Part shown: in pieces, positions 10,504 through 23,860 of the stretch
Layout of the letters: each line of letters starts with the position of its first letter
Numbering within the stretch: the stretch's first letter is position 1
Origin: Uranotaenia lowii
Taxonomy: Eukaryota > Arthropoda > Insecta > Diptera > Culicidae
DNA: 64,000 nt
Assembly: GCF_029784155.1 (NCBI RefSeq)
Contig: NC_073693.1
Coordinates: forward strand, 148,926,843 to 148,990,842
Direction: 5' to 3'
Position numbers and translations under genes: made by a program
Notes under the pieces: generated by a model
What the model was told of the DNA's origin: nothing
What the model saw: only the letters and a program-made list of their open reading frames with translations
Database searches by the model: none

Positions 10504-13026
10504 CATTTCTAACTTTCAGTAATGTTTGCTTAAAACTGAAAATGAAGATTGGCTAATATATCATGAACCTGCAAAGACCCTGAATACATACTAACAATCG
10601 ATTTTGTAGACTGGCGAATGAGTATGCAGAGTGCTTTCGGGATGGAGCTTTATGTTGATTCTTGTTTTAATTCAGGAATTGAACTGATAACAAACAGGGA
10701 AATAAATTCAAACTGACCCTGATTATTTACAGCACTGCTTGGAATAAATCCTTATTTCCACAATTGCATATTGAATTTAAAAATGTTATGGAAGATACGC
10801 ATATATCCGAATGCTTAGGACAGCTAACAGCTGTATATTGAAAGGATTGAAACAGCTTCCAAAACGTAAGACAGCTGCCTTTTCATAACGGTTCTAGATC
10901 ACCGTCAACCCACACGTTTCTTCGAAAAAGGAGTTTCTTCCTCTCAATATTTTCCACTCCACAGTTTGGCCCACATTAATTCTGCACTGATTAATATTCG
11001 AACGAACGTGCCAAGGTGCCATTAGCCCGGAAAGGAAACGGTTGCGATTGATATTTGATATTTCTCAAAGAGCTTATCCTAGTCAGCTTGCCGAAACTTA
11101 CGTTTGCTCCTCTTCCTTTTTCGAATGTTCTTTAACAATGAATAATCGTTTAAATTAGTTATAATTCTATTTCGCACACGTTTTTGCCTTTCTTTCAGAA
11201 AGGTATAGTTATCGGTCGATTTGGGAGATCATTAATTATGGGTCTTAGATATACCTTTATAGGTACCTATCAAATCAGCTCAACGAGTTCAGACGATGTC
11301 AGTGTAATTGTGTGTATTGGTGTGATTTTTTGTAAACTTTGTCCACACGTTTAAGCGAAACTGGGAAGTACAATAAAAATGATTTTTGTCTTAAAAAATT
11401 TGATTTTTTTCCCTCTTCAATGTATAAAAGAAAGAAAAAATAACAAAATAGTTTGAAAAATAAATTTTCATAGTAATTATCATCAAATCATCACTCCAAA
11501 AAACGTGTCAATTGGGCTTGCTAGCCACTACCGGCAATCACTAAAATCAAGATTATCGTGTATATGACGTCAAATTATACATGACGTCATTTACACGATG
11601 GGCGTGCTCACTACTACTGTATTTGTTTTCTCCACTCGTGGAGTGTTCCACCGTACCCGATAAAAACAAACACAAATCCTCGCCAGTGTATTGCTACCTC
11701 GCTCACTCACACGCTCTCTCGCAACACTGGCAAAATTATCGGTGGGCCACCGTCCGTAAGCAGAACTCCGACAGATCAAAACCAGTGCAACACCGTCCGA
11801 ATAAACAAACAGTTTGACAGCACCTAGTGGTGCACCAGTGCAACACTAGTGCAACACTCGGCATAAACAAATACGGTATACCTTACCCAAACGATGCGTT
11901 CAAATGAGGAACGACACCTTTCACTCCCACTCAGAATTGCTGCCTTCAAAATAATCGTGTAGAAGGAAGAAAAATTTTTGAAAGTCTTTTTATTTTATAA
12001 GTTGTTTCTGGTTCAGCGTTACGCCGAACCATTTCAAAAAATTTGAAGCCAAGCTCCAAATAGTTATAATTGTCTATGGTTTTTAAACTTTATTCATGTT
12101 TGCAGAGTGGAGGAAAAGCCTAACTGATGTTAATTTTTTCTCGTGATCTCAACTTGTAATCAAACACATGGAGATATAACATGGGTTCGTATAAAGAATA
12201 CCAAGCTTCATTCAACTTTTTCCATTGAATTTTAGCGCTTCACCGTACTGCGCAGTTGATTAAAAGGAAACTGTTTTTTTTTTGGCGCACGTACTGCTTA
12301 TTAGGGATGCTGCCGTAGCCGCATCAATATTCTTCAAATATCAAGAGAAAAAAATCCATACAACAAGTGACCGCAGGACATCACCACTTGAGTGTAAACC
12401 TACAGCGACAGGTTGCGCGTTTCGATCACGACCTCTGGTCACTGAACTCAACCGTGAAGCTGCTGGCGTGCTGCTTGGTGGAAAGTTCAGCAATTTTTCC
12501 ACGAAATTGGCTCGGCGACCCCACTTTTTTATGTGAGGGAGGGATCCGCCAAAAAAAACCTAACGATATCAATTTCCTGGGACATGTCGAGATGAACAAT
12601 AACAGCAGCAAAAAAGCACGCACATAATTACCCTCGGGAAGATACTAATTTTGATCGGCGTTTAATTTGACGATTCGTTTGAAAAGGAAGCGTGTGAGCC
12701 TCGAACGGTAGATAATTTGAAAAAGCAATTTTCTCGTAACATAAAACCGTTACCTGGAAATCACGCATCCTGTTATCAAATTCGATCAATGTAAGGTTTG
12801 AAACAGGTGCATATTTTGATTTTTTTTTTTCGGTTGATTTCTCAATGGTGGGAACGCGATACAATATTATGCAGATATTTTCATCATGTGAATGATTACT
12901 TATGCATAATTATATTATCCAGAAATACAAAGGATGCATGGGCAATGTTTTACCATATGAAAATAACGGGATCTCAAGTATCCCTTTTAAAGTTTTTTCA
13001 AAGTTTTGGCTCATATCGTTTTTAGG
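10504..13026. other. Non-coding; fragments of culicid-type repeats
   Basis: At 11178-11290 lies a TTTGCCTTTCTTTCAGAAAGG hairpin-like segment of a kind common in mosquito genomes. At 11580-11870 and 12280-12640 GC content rises and several short frames overlap on both strands, but none shows a recognisable domain. These could be unannotated exons, regulatory DNA or old repeats. Confidence 0.4.
11564..11589. promoter_or_regulatory. Paired CRE-like palindromes
   Basis: ATGACGTCA occurs twice (11564-11572 and 11581-11589), 17 bases apart start to start. TGACGTCA is the canonical CREB/ATF site. Whether it is functional here is unknown, because no adjoining gene is identified. Confidence 0.3.
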
Positions 13027-13154
13027 TACCGTAAAACGGGGTAACACTGATCACTGGGGTAACTTTGATCAACATGATTTTTTCCAGATAATCTACAATA
13101 ACTAAGTCTAAAGTTAAAATATATCAAAAATCAAATTTTTGACACTTAAAACAC

Positions 13155-13472
13155 TTCGTATGAACTGTTATGGAGTGAATGTATTGCGTTTGTTAATGTA
13201 GGTTTATTTTGGAAGAACGAATCAATCAGGTGGGTTAGTTAACTTACAGATATTCCAGCATCCGTGTATATACCTAACCAGCTGGCAACTGAATGAACAT
13301 TCCTATTATATAAGTCAGGCATAGGATGAAACACATCTAACCTGCCGGCCACTTATGGAATTCGTATCCAAAAGTTTTTCTTGCCTATACCGGGAATCGA
13401 ACCCAGTACGCCTGGCATACCAATACCAGACTCGCACCAGTTTATCCGCTTGACCACTGGTCAAACTTTTCA
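13155..13472 (-). mobile_element. tRNA-derived SINE (family A)
   Basis: On the minus strand the head reads TGGTCAAGCGGATAAACTGG (A-box-like), then GTACTGGGTTCGATTCCCGG (B box with GGTTCGATTCC), then a body with TAAGTGGCCGGCAGGTTAG and a tail through GCCAGCTGGTTAGGTATATA. The same head is at 37731 and the same tail at 61550-61745. The cloverleaf is not that of an intact tRNA and the internal promoter is embedded in a longer body, so it is a SINE and not a tRNA gene. It lies inside the insertion that splits the MITE at 13029-19024. Confidence 0.8.
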
Positions 13473-14689
13473 AACTTTTTTCTTTCACCGCCCCCTTTCC
13501 CTTTTTTTTTAGCTCAACGCCCCCCTAAGCGAATTTTTGAAAATTTTTTAGAAAGAATACTATATTGCATCGTTGGAAAACCATAACCTTTTGAAATTTT
13601 TTGGTAGTTTAATTTGAAACGTTGATTGTAGCACTGATTTGAGGAAATCGAAAGACCAACACATAAGTATCATTTATAGCAAAAAATAACTCAAAATAAA
13701 TTCAGCATCAAACTGCTTTAAACATTTAAACTGGAATTAAAAAAACATATTTTTTTAGGACAAATACTTAAACTTGAAAACAAAAACAAAATCTAATAAC
13801 ATTTGGTGAATTTCAGAATGAATTATTCACTTAAAAAATTGCCTTAAATTATTCACAGAATTCGGTTAAATAACATGAAAAGTGTAATAAATAGTACTTT
13901 TTCTTAGCGAAATAAATTTCATACTTTTATTTATGGCAATTGTATACTGTATTTGAAAACTTTTCCTTACTGGGCCAGGATTTAAAATAAGCGCGCGCTT
14001 TAATCAAGTTATATGCAAGTCTTCATGATGCCACGTTTTCCAGGTTGCCTGAAGCTAAAACTTGAATAGGAACACTGTTATGATTTGAAAACTGATGCAT
14101 GAATATTCGAATAACTTTGCTCCAATTCAGGCGATAATTACATTTTAAAACTCAAATGAATTGTAATAAACTGGCGTATGTTAAAAGCAAAAGATTTTGA
14201 GAAATTTTTTTTTCAGATTTACTGCAGGTTTTAAACCTTCAACTTGCAAGTTAAATTTCTGTTCAAGTTGGTAATTTATGATATTTTAATTTTTTTTCGG
14301 TTTGTTTGAAACGATTATCTAAAACAGATCCATAAATATTCTAATAATATCAACAAAAATTCATCTTAAAATTATCGTTATCAGGGGCTAGGCAGAACTC
14401 TCATAAGAAGATTTTAAAGAAAAATGGACATTTTTCACAAAAACTCATTGCGCAGAACAGAGATTAGTTCAATAGATCTCAAATTTGCATGAGGAACAAC
14501 CCATATGAGTCCAGCTTTGATCGGCGAAAAAAGCCGAAAGGTGAACTAGTCTTATGTACATAGATTTTTACCACCCCGAAAATCATGTGGAATCTACGTG
14601 AATTTCAGGTTGCCAACAGAGCTCGCATCTAGAATTAAAAACATATTTCAATTTCGCAGAGAAGTTGTATTATGTCGATTGAAATTCAA
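13473..14689. other. No feature recognised
   Basis: AT-rich filler within the inserted block, with no frames or repeat ends I can support. One isolated TCTACGTGAATTTCAGG lies near 14595 and resembles motifs clustered further right. Confidence 0.4.
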
Positions 14690-14699
14690 AACACACTAC

Positions 14700-15430
14700 A
14701 CATATTTTTTACTTCCATGGTAACTGTAGTTCACCACGCTAACTGCACATTGACACTTCTCGCTTACTTTCAGCTACTCAGTTCAGAGTGACGGTTACTC
14801 AGTTGTCGCCAAAACCGCACTTACTCAGTTCTGACTAAACAGCCTTTACTCAGAACTGACTTGCTGCCCTTTTCGCGACTTCTGAGTCAGGGTTACTCAG
14901 AATGCGTGAATGATTTCTGAACGGTTTTTGACCGGATTTTTTATACTGGAAAAGTAAAAACCTGTACAATTGTTGGAAAGAATGATGGATTTGTTAATGC
15001 AATAGAGAACAAGTCAAAATATTTTATTTGAAAAATCTTTATTCAAAAAAAAATCCGTTTCGTTGATCCATTTTATTTTCTCCCCGACGGATGTTTGATG
15101 CACCTCGGATTCGTTAAGCAATCATCGCAGTTCCCTGTAAAATAATCAAAATCATGTTATTATTATAAGATTAACGTTAAAAATGTACATTTACCATAAA
15201 AATTTCCCAATTCTTTGTTGTCGAAAACAAACAAAGTCGACTGCCTCGCACAAACTGATCCAACTTTACTCAGTTGTCGCCTACAAGCACTCGAATTCGC
15301 TGAGTGCCAATTTTCGAGTCGTCTGAGTAGCCGTTACTCGGAAAACTGAGTCGTTTTAGATCGAGCGACGGCTGCGCTATAGACAAGGCGATGTCTGAGT
15401 AAAATGGAGTCGGGCTCTGAGTATTTCAAA
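14700..15430. repeat. Cluster of ACTCAGT/CTGAGTA motifs
   Basis: TTACTCAG or its complement recurs about a dozen times in two groups (14770-14905 and 15255-15425), in both orientations. TTACTCAGTTGTCGCC is shared by both groups. This resembles the subterminal motif arrays of DNA transposons, with the groups marking the two ends of one element. Terminal repeats were not resolved. Confidence 0.45.
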
Positions 15431-15639
15431 ATTAGCGAGTTCACTAAAATTTTCAAGACACCACCGATAGAATGGTAGTTGATGAGCCGCGGTTGCTGAG
15501 CGTCCTAGCGGCCCCAATTCCAAATCCTGTAAAAATAGCAAAAATTTTAAACATCATCGAAAAAACCAAATACTTATTACTCTCGAAAAATCAGCGCAGA
15601 ATGTTTCTATCTTCCAGCCTGAACTGTTAGATCTACGCC

Positions 15640-17690
15640 ATATTGAATACTGTGTTCTTTCGCATAGATGCTACGTGAATGATCCATTCGGAGCTACATG
15701 AATATCACATAGAAATCACCAAACCCGTCTGTACTTGGTGGATCACTGGATTTTCACGTAGATTGCATGTGTCTGTGTTCCGACCTCATGCAACCAAGTG
15801 AATTTCCCGTGAAGATCAAGTGATTTTCTATTAATTTTTAAGTGCTTCACGTAAATTGATCACTAATTCACGTAATGAGCGCCTACGTGAAAATCCAGAT
15901 GAATTTAACGTTTCCTTTTCGGCTGAGTGTATCAAAACTTTTTTATACACTGAAAAGAATATCATGGTATTTTGAAATAAATAAAAATGTTCATTTTTTC
16001 TATACGCTAATTTTGTTGTTTTTATCCAAAATTTCGGTTTTTAACATTCCCTTCGTAAGTTCTACCATATAAGCCAAAAAAAAATGATTATGCAAAATAA
16101 AAAAAAAGTTTTATTTTACTATGCGAAAAGTTTTGGTTAACGTGACAATACTGAATCAAAACAATCGAAAGATTCCCATTAACTCAACCACGGTAAAAGA
16201 AAAGTTCAGATACCGGTATCTCGATAGCAACTTTCTGTCTTCTTCAGTGAGCGTTTTCGATTGATACCCATTCAATAGTTTTCCTCCCTTGTATTATCCA
16301 AGTTAGGTCACTGAAGAAGATAGTAAGTTGCTATCGAAATACCGGTATCTGACCTTTTCTTTTAACGTGATTGAATTAAAGGGAATCTTTCGATTGATTT
16401 GATTCAGTAGAATTATTCAACCAAGTAGGCTCACAACGCATAATAGAGTGACAATACTCTGGTAGGTTTTACCATATAGTCAACACAAAATACTTCGTTG
16501 TGACATCTTGCACTTTGTTTCATCTGGCTGTAAATTTTATTCAGCCATAACGCATCATAACGCGAAAACATTGTAATTTCTACCAATCTTTTGTTTAAGA
16601 TATACAAAAACGTACAAAAAAAAACGATCGTTTTTATTTTCAAATTCAATCTCGGATATGGTTACGTTTACCATGATGTTTCTTTCGGTGTACGTTTTAA
16701 AACCTTCACCCAAAATAATTTGCACGTAGTGGCTACGTGGAAATCTACATAATTTTTATCCAACTGATTTTCACGTAGATGCTACAAAATCATTATGTAA
16801 ACACGTCCCTATAAGAATTCGTGCTTCATGGAAAACACCTACATTTTACGTGAATTTTGAATAAGTTTAACGTGGTATGTTTATGAAAGCTACGGCTAAT
16901 GTTTTTAGTATTGGAATGAAAATTATGGTGTTTTTTCCTTTTTTTTTTATTATTTATTATGGTGATAATGAATTATACAAAGTTTTATTTGGTAAATAAA
17001 CATTATTTACACAATCATTGCACATTATTTCACTCACGCTACACTTTTTTTTTTAATAATAAATCACTTACACGCCTTAAGTTCTTGCAACGCAGCTCGC
17101 TTTTTGATATCCTGAGAAACGGGAAAGTATGCATAAATGAAAAATGAATAATTTGAATGAAATTTCTATACCTTGTTCGTTGTTTCGTGAATGTTATTCT
17201 GTTGTTTATTCTGACAGTTCCACCAAAGAATGAAAGAATTCCACTAACTGTCCTTCGGTAGCATCCAGAGCTGTTGCTATAAAAAACAAAAATTAGCTCG
17301 TAAGAATTAAGCATCATTCTTTATAACTTACCAAAACGACAAATCTGAATCGGATGACTGATAAAATTCTCCTTGTCATGACGGAGCTCCTCTTCCGGGG
17401 AAGATTATTTAGTTGGTCAAAGTAAAACAGTTCCGTTTGCCATCAGAAACAACGGTTTTACAATCCTAACAGCCAACAAAATCAGCTGTACGTCAACAAT
17501 TTCACTTTCTGATAAGAGTTTTCCACCACACATATGAGAAATAATGCACAAATCGGAGTTGAAATCATCTACTGGGATTTTACGTGAATTTCACGCGGCT
17601 GTTATGCGGAAGTAAAGTAGTTACTACCAGGGCGTCCTGGTGTTCTGTGAATTACTACACGATTCACGTAGAATCGATATGATGCAACAA
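15640..17690. repeat. Region bracketed by ACGTGAAT-type motif clusters
   Basis: TACGTGAAT, CACGTAGAT, CACGTAAAT and TACGTGAAA variants occur about seven times at 15668-15895, then again at 16725-16870 and 17575-17670. The distribution suggests a transposon with subterminal repeats, but no clean ends or target duplication were found. Confidence 0.35.
16151..16407. mobile_element. 257-bp MITE with ~100-bp inverted repeats
   Basis: The left arm CTGAATCAAAACAATCGAAA continues through GATACCGGTATCTCGATAGC and TCTTCTTCAGTGA. It is mirrored by the right arm ending TTTCGATTGATTTGATTCAG. TA flanks both ends (16149-16150, 16408-16409). Confidence 0.85.
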
Positions 17691-18441
17691 AACTCTAATT
17701 TACGGGAAAAATACCTTAGTAATAATTTCTAAATTATTTTGCGTGTTTAAGTTAAGTTTCAAATTGGGAAAAACTTGGTTTGTTTTTTTTTGAAAATGTC
17801 AAATGTAAGTAAAAATGTTTTTTTTTTATCTTGAATTATCAATTTTTTCGAAGGCTCGCTAACAAACACCCTTTCTAATAAAATCAAAGCGTTAAGAGGC
17901 AAACAGGTTGATTTATGTGAGAGTTCAACTTTTTTTCCTTAGTTCCTTATGTGTAGTTTTTGTTGTAAATTTTTGACATATAAAAAAGGGATATTTTTCT
18001 AGAGTAAACCAGTCTAGTATAAAATGATAGAAACTCTATTAAACGGTAAATCTTGAAGAATGTAATAAAAGAGAAATAGTGCAAGGGCCTAGAAAATTCA
18101 ATTAAGGAAAAATTTAATTTAATTTTGTTCTCAAATATTTTTTAGTAATGTTAAAAGAACTAGCCCCTTAACTTATGCAGCATCATTGTCCATCTTTCGA
18201 TTTTAATTTTTTTCAGCCTTAACACGTTAAGAACCGCGATATTATTATTTGTTTTTTTTTTTTTTTTTTGAACGAAAAGAATTTTAGACGAAGAAACACA
18301 GGAATTCATAAGGTGTTTTGAATCCTTTATGATTAAGAGAACTTGCTAAATCCGCCAAAATAGAGACTGATCAATGTTACCCCAAAGCATCAAATTCTAA
18401 TCAGAAACAAAATCGATTTTTAAATCAAATTTTTGGTAATC

Positions 18442-18873
18442 CAGTGTTCGGCATTAAAGCGCTAATCGCTAATTTTTCTTTTCCGTTTTTGATAGATAAT
18501 TATCGTTTTCATTTATCTTTTCACCAAACTTTTGTACCAGCAGATAGACAAACGTCACCACAAGTAATCAGTCAAGGAAGAATGCTGATACATGCTTTTT
18601 TCTAGTGTCTGGCGTTAAATCGCTAATCGCTAATTAGTCCGCTACTTTTTTGTCGACAAATTTATTTTCTAACAGGATTTCAGTTGAAAAAAATGAATAA
18701 TCAAACTCTACTAGGTGCAATTATTCAAGCAGGAATGCTGATAAATGTTATTTTTTATAAAGTGATGGAGTTTTTTTTAGCCGTAAGTTCTCCAAAAATA
18801 AAGTTAAAAAATAAATATTAAAACAAAAATCTAGCGGACTAACTAGCGAATAGCATTTCAATGCCGACCTCTG
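18442..18873. mobile_element. hAT-type MITE nested in the 13029-19024 element
   Basis: Ends CAGTGTTCGGCATT and AATGCCGACCTCTG are inverted repeats. Flanking octamers TGGTAATC and TAGTAGTC agree at six of eight positions, as expected for an aged 8-bp duplication. The relative at 59231-60066 lacks this insertion (it reads through AAATTTAAAGTAGTCCGAAA). The motif GCTAATCGCTAATT occurs twice inside. Confidence 0.75.
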
Positions 18874-19026
18874 TAGTAGTCTAATAAATTTCTGCAACCA
18901 TGATTTACGTTCATAGGAGTCCAGTACTGGTTTTAAAAATATGAAATATGCCACATTCCCCTTAACAGAAAAAAAATCGATAATATTTAAAAAAAAAAGT
19001 GATCATTCTTACCCCGGACTACGGTA

Positions 19027-22000
19027 TTTACAGTTAAATTCCAAATCTTAAATTCATTATAGAAAAATAATGAGTAGATCATTGTGAGAATTTGTGAGGA
19101 TTAAAAAAAAAGAACGAAGATCGATAGCTGCAAGGAACAAATAGATGTCGAACAAATATCTTATCTTAGTGCTTAATCTTGATCAAAATTCAAAATCAGG
19201 ATCGTGTTTCAGGATGTATCCAGGATTAATAAAGATTCAGCCAATAATTCCAAATACAATATCAGGATAAGAGTCTTACTTGGCTCAGGAATCGGGAGCA
19301 GGGTACTCAAAATGTAGGTTTTGCACTCTAAATGAAAAATAATAAAAAAATATTCCGATGTGGTTTTGATGAAATTTCAAACTTTTCGTCGAATACCACC
19401 CATCACAGTTTGGACACCCTGTTCAGAAAGCAATCAATGGATGGATGAGATTCTGAATTAAGTGTTTTTGGTAATTTTATTCATATTTTTGCTAACATTT
19501 TATAGAATTTCAACTATTTTTAAGCTGTCGAAAACTAGCGCTGGAAATTCACCTAATAATTTATTTTTCGACACCTAACTTCATGTGTTTGTTTATACTG
19601 TTTCCATGGTGTAAAAAACGCCGTGATGAATACAAGCAATTCCAATATGCACAAATTCATATTTCTTTGCAAACAAAGGAGGTGAAAAGGTTCTTGTCGA
19701 ACAACCATGACTTTGATCAATAAAAAAGGTTGAGAATGAAGAAAAAAGTCTAATTCAAAGAACCAATCATATATGAGATGAAAAACGTTAGTTTATTTAT
19801 ATTGTTTTTCTGATAAAACAAACAAAAACTGTTGAAAACTAGGAATTTTACTCTTAGTCAGTAAAATGTTAAAAGTATTTAAGATTAATTGGGGAGAAGA
19901 TCTTCTTGGAAAAAAATCTTGGAATTTGCCTATTCTTGGGGTAAAAATTCTGGTAAATGGTGTATTCTGGGAAAACCAATTTCTGGATATGGTTCATTCT
20001 GGTGTTTGATTTCGGGTATTTGTCGTTCTACAGAAAAATCATTCTAGGGAAATGTTTTCTGGCTTGGGATATAATCCCGTTTTAAGGGTGCCGAATCGGG
20101 ATAACGTATGACACCTTTTCATATAAGTGAATTTCAAATCAAATCAACACTGTATTGAAAAGTACTATTTTTCGACGTTATTTCTTCCAGTAGAAAAATA
20201 GGTTTTTTCAATCAAATTTCGTAATGAAAAACAAACATTTCAGTGCGGGCCTGAGCAGGGATATATGTACCGGATACTCTGTTGGGAAGGAAAATGGGGA
20301 ACGCAACCTTTTTTTCTTTTTCATAAGAATTTACCCATTCAGGTTATTCTTCCTCTTACGCATGTTTTTGATTTTCCAAGATGCATACTAGTTTTGGCCA
20401 TGCTGATGTTAAAAGAAGAAGAAAGGTGTGATGGAAATCGGAATCAGTTCATTCTCCCCACAGCCTTTTCTCGCAAACTTATCGCCAATAGTGAACACTT
20501 TTCGATTCAGCGGTATAGTTTACCACGGTTTATGACTGTTTGTACTTGAGCATGCTTTATTCATGGTTTTAATGAATTAATTAAATATTTTGTAGGAATT
20601 TTGAGAAAGTTGAGGCTAATAATGCTTTACATTTAATGATAAAATAATATCACCATCACATTCAACAAGGCAAAAATATCGTAAAAAGCGGCAGACACCG
20701 CATTTCTTTAAAACAAATGTCAATTTATTTTCTAGCATGCCTCACACGATTTTACCTTTTGAGATCTGAGATCTAACTTGGTTTTTGTCAGTTTAGATGG
20801 AAAATCGATTCACTGGACATTTGTTCACTGAAAATTTGGCGTGGAACCTTAGATTCCAAAAAGGTTTAGCCCCAAGAGAAATATGATTTTTTTTGGACCA
20901 CACTAATGCGCATGCTTTTCAAAACATTTTCAAGGCCTCAGGTACAAACTGGGTTCCGAAAACTTCAAAACAGAATTTAAAAAACTCGCTTTGAAGAAAA
21001 CTGCCATTTTTTACTGGCCTAATGACCTTCGTTTTTTAAAGTTACTGGATTTGTGTACCAAAACCAAAAGCCAAAAAACGGAAACTAGATTTACAACTGC
21101 TCCTGTCATAAAAAATGTCCCGTTCTCCTAGCGGATCCCTTTACACCATTTGCATGTTTTGATTCTGCTTTGGCATTGGCAAACTATGCAATAAAATGCA
21201 AAATTACGCAACTGTGGAAAACTAACGGTTCAAGGAACCAACCTTCAAATTATCCCAAACTAGTCCCTTTTGTGGTCCCTCCTACATCCGAATCTGGGAC
21301 TCTCGTTTTACGATAGGGATCACGCTTCACTAGCTTTTATGACACGTTGTAGATTCTTGGCACCAAAATCTCCAAAGTGAGCAGCCAGCCAGCTACGTTT
21401 TTTACCGCTTTATTTTCCTTCTTTTCGCCAAGGATCGATCCATCATAAGGGGAAAGGCCCGGAAAAGGTTGCGATTTGTTGGATACTTTCTCTGCAACGT
21501 TCTCTTCTACCCCGTAAGAACGCATAAATTGATCTTTGATGTGCTGTACTTTTTTTCCTTTCTTTCACTACGTTCTTTCTCCGGTAGCTTTTTTTCGCTC
21601 GATTCCAGATCGGTTGCAATTCTTGTGTCCTCCGGTAAAAAACGAACCATATTTCAAGCGTCCTCGTTGGTTGAAGAGATTGCCTGCTGAATGGGCAAAT
21701 TACAAACGCACACGCATTCTCCCGATAGGATGAATTGAAGGAAGGAAAAAATACTGCCTGGAACCGGTATCCTGCCCAGAAAACCCGGCAGCTCGTCTGT
21801 CATCCTGTGCAATTAGGTACCGTTGCCGTTTTATGGTTCTTTGGTAATTTTTCTAAAAATTTGGGAATGGCCGCACTTCATTGAGAAGAGAGAGGTTTTA
21901 TTTTTTTTTGCCGCTTCCTTTAGATTGTGGGTTCTGAGTTACGGTAAAAAATACCGACAATTATTGGGCAACTTTCAAACGCATAAGGACGGTGTGTCAG

Positions 22001-22991
22001 AAAATTTACATAAAATACTTAACAATTATGTTTCTTTGGGTACTTTGGGAGAAATAACCCCTGTGGTGAGTTACCAGAAAAAATAATAACTGAATTCAAT
22101 CAACAATGGAGAAATCTGATTTTTATCATTATATTGTTTTGATAACAATTAATATTTCTGGTATTCTATTGATTTCCAAATTCTGAAAATAAGCTATACT
22201 TTCATACAGAGCTCTGTTTTACATTTGATGGTCAAGAATATCTTTTCGAAAGTCAGAGTAGCTTTAAGAATAAATTTTTTCTGCGTCTCTCTAGGATGAC
22301 ATTTAAAAATCTGGTGTAATGAGATAACACAAAAATCAGCTCAAACCTACCTGTTTTATTGGTAAAACCGGTAACGAATCATCTGGCGGTAAACGTAGGA
22401 GTATCAAACGAAAGAGTTGAGTAAAAGGAGAATCTCGAGCAGAATTTCATAAGTGCATTTTGATTTTGCTTCGTGATTTTTCGAACAGAGCAAAGACGCT
22501 TGAAGATGCAAATTGGTGCTCTGAATTGTGCACTGTTTAGGAACGATTTATTAATGATACTACAAAGAAGATCTAGTTAATTAAGAGCAAGTTTATTCAT
22601 GGATTTGAATTCAATAAACGCTTTGCTCATTGGTTTTATACCGACTTGAACGGAGCGCGATGACGATGGCAGTTCAATTGAGATTTCTATCTCAACGCGC
22701 CCACAACAGTTAAAATTTACACAAGTAAACATTCCTTTCAAATTTTCCTTAAAAACATGGGCGAGTTTTCAACTTTATCGATTTTTTTAAGGCTACTTAT
22801 AGGGTTTGATAAATTTGAAAATGAAATTTGAAAATGGGGTTTACGAGTTCATTTTTGTTGTTGCAAATCAGTCACGTCTTTTAAAGATTTTTTTTAAAAT
22901 GAAATTAATTTCAAATTTTGTCTAATTTGTCAAAATTTTGTTTAGAGAAAGTTGCTTCTTAGTTTTCTAAAATAATTTCATGCAATATTAA
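19027..22991. other. No gene recognised
   Basis: About 4 kb without a repeat end or coding signature I can support. A somewhat GC-richer block at 21240-21830 carries short overlapping frames on both strands and no identifiable domain. It could be conserved non-coding or untranslated sequence. Confidence 0.4.
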
Positions 22992-22997
22992 AGAGGT

Positions 22998-23045
22998 AGC
23001 GAATGCCATAAAGATGGTAAAACGACTATAATCGAAACAAAAAAA
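22998..23045 (+). mobile_element. SINE (family B) 3' end fragment
   Basis: GTAGCGAATGCCATAAAGATG followed by AAAACGACTATAATCGAAAC and an A-rich run matches, in the same order, the 3' part of the minus-strand SINE at 40783-40986. Confidence 0.7.
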
Positions 23046-23693
23046 AATGCAATATTAAAGGTATTTCAATAATTTTAACTTATTAAAAAATCTCCATTTC
23101 AGCTTTAAATGCTTCTTGTATTTATTGTGAGTGCTAGCGATTATATAAAGTAGTGCTAGCAAAACAAGAAGAATCAATTCGTGTATATTCCTAAGAGTGC
23201 TTTATCAGAGCTGCATAAAAAATTATCACTACATCGAAACTTAATGATGTTTTAAAAAAAAATCATGCATTTACCAAATGAAAATCCAGTTCTTTTATAC
23301 GGCAATAAATAGGAAATCAACTATGAAACGAAATATGGTTGGATAAAGAAAAAACTCTAAAACACACAGTTTTACTTAAACTGTAAGTGCCCATCTTGCC
23401 TCGCGCGGCCATCATCAATCGCAATAATGAGAAAAAAAATTCATATTCTAAACAGACTAGTCTATTTCTTCAATGAAAACAATCCAGAAACTCAGAAAAA
23501 ACAAGTCCTAAAGTGCTCATGAATATTGCAAAAACGAGAAAGTTATTGAAATTAGTTTCTTAAAATAGTCTTATGAAACAATCCTAAGGCTACCATCGAT
23601 TAAGAGTCATCAGATACCAACGGTTGTGCAATAACTGAACGTAACTTTGGCTGAATTGTTGTTTTTTTTGAAAATTGAAAACTTTTGCCTTCA

Positions 23694-23860
23694 ACTAGCT
23701 GACCCGGTAAACTTTGTTTTACCTGTAAATTAACGAGCACCCAGGACATAATAAGCACTCCTTTTTCTACTGAAGTACGTATTTTCTTAAACAAATTTTC
23801 ATGAGGATTTGTTTCGAACTACCTATAGTATTAATTTTTTACCAAAAAAGAAATATCCTT
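23694..23860 (+). mobile_element. HINE-like head fragment
   Basis: ACTAGCTGACCCGG is followed by a hairpin (GGTAAA / TTTACC around CTTTGT). This is the head shared with 1368, 41244 and, inverted, 48455 and 55797. The right limit is uncertain because no microsatellite tail is seen. Confidence 0.5.

Larger units (their letters stand above)
13029..19024. mobile_element. TA-flanked MITE split by a 4.6-kb insertion
   Basis: Ends CCGTAAAACGGGGTAACAC (left) and TTACCCCGGACTACGG (right) are inverted repeats flanked by TA (13027-13028, 19025-19026). The first ~120 bp and the segment from about 17740 to 19024 align in order with the intact relative at 59231-60066, for example GGTTTGTTTTT, AAGGCTCGC(T/A)AACAAACA and ACCATG(A/T)TTTACGTTCATAGG. 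The sequence between (about 13150-17740) has no counterpart there and was inserted. A TA target duplication fits Tc1/mariner-type mobilisation. Confidence 0.8.
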
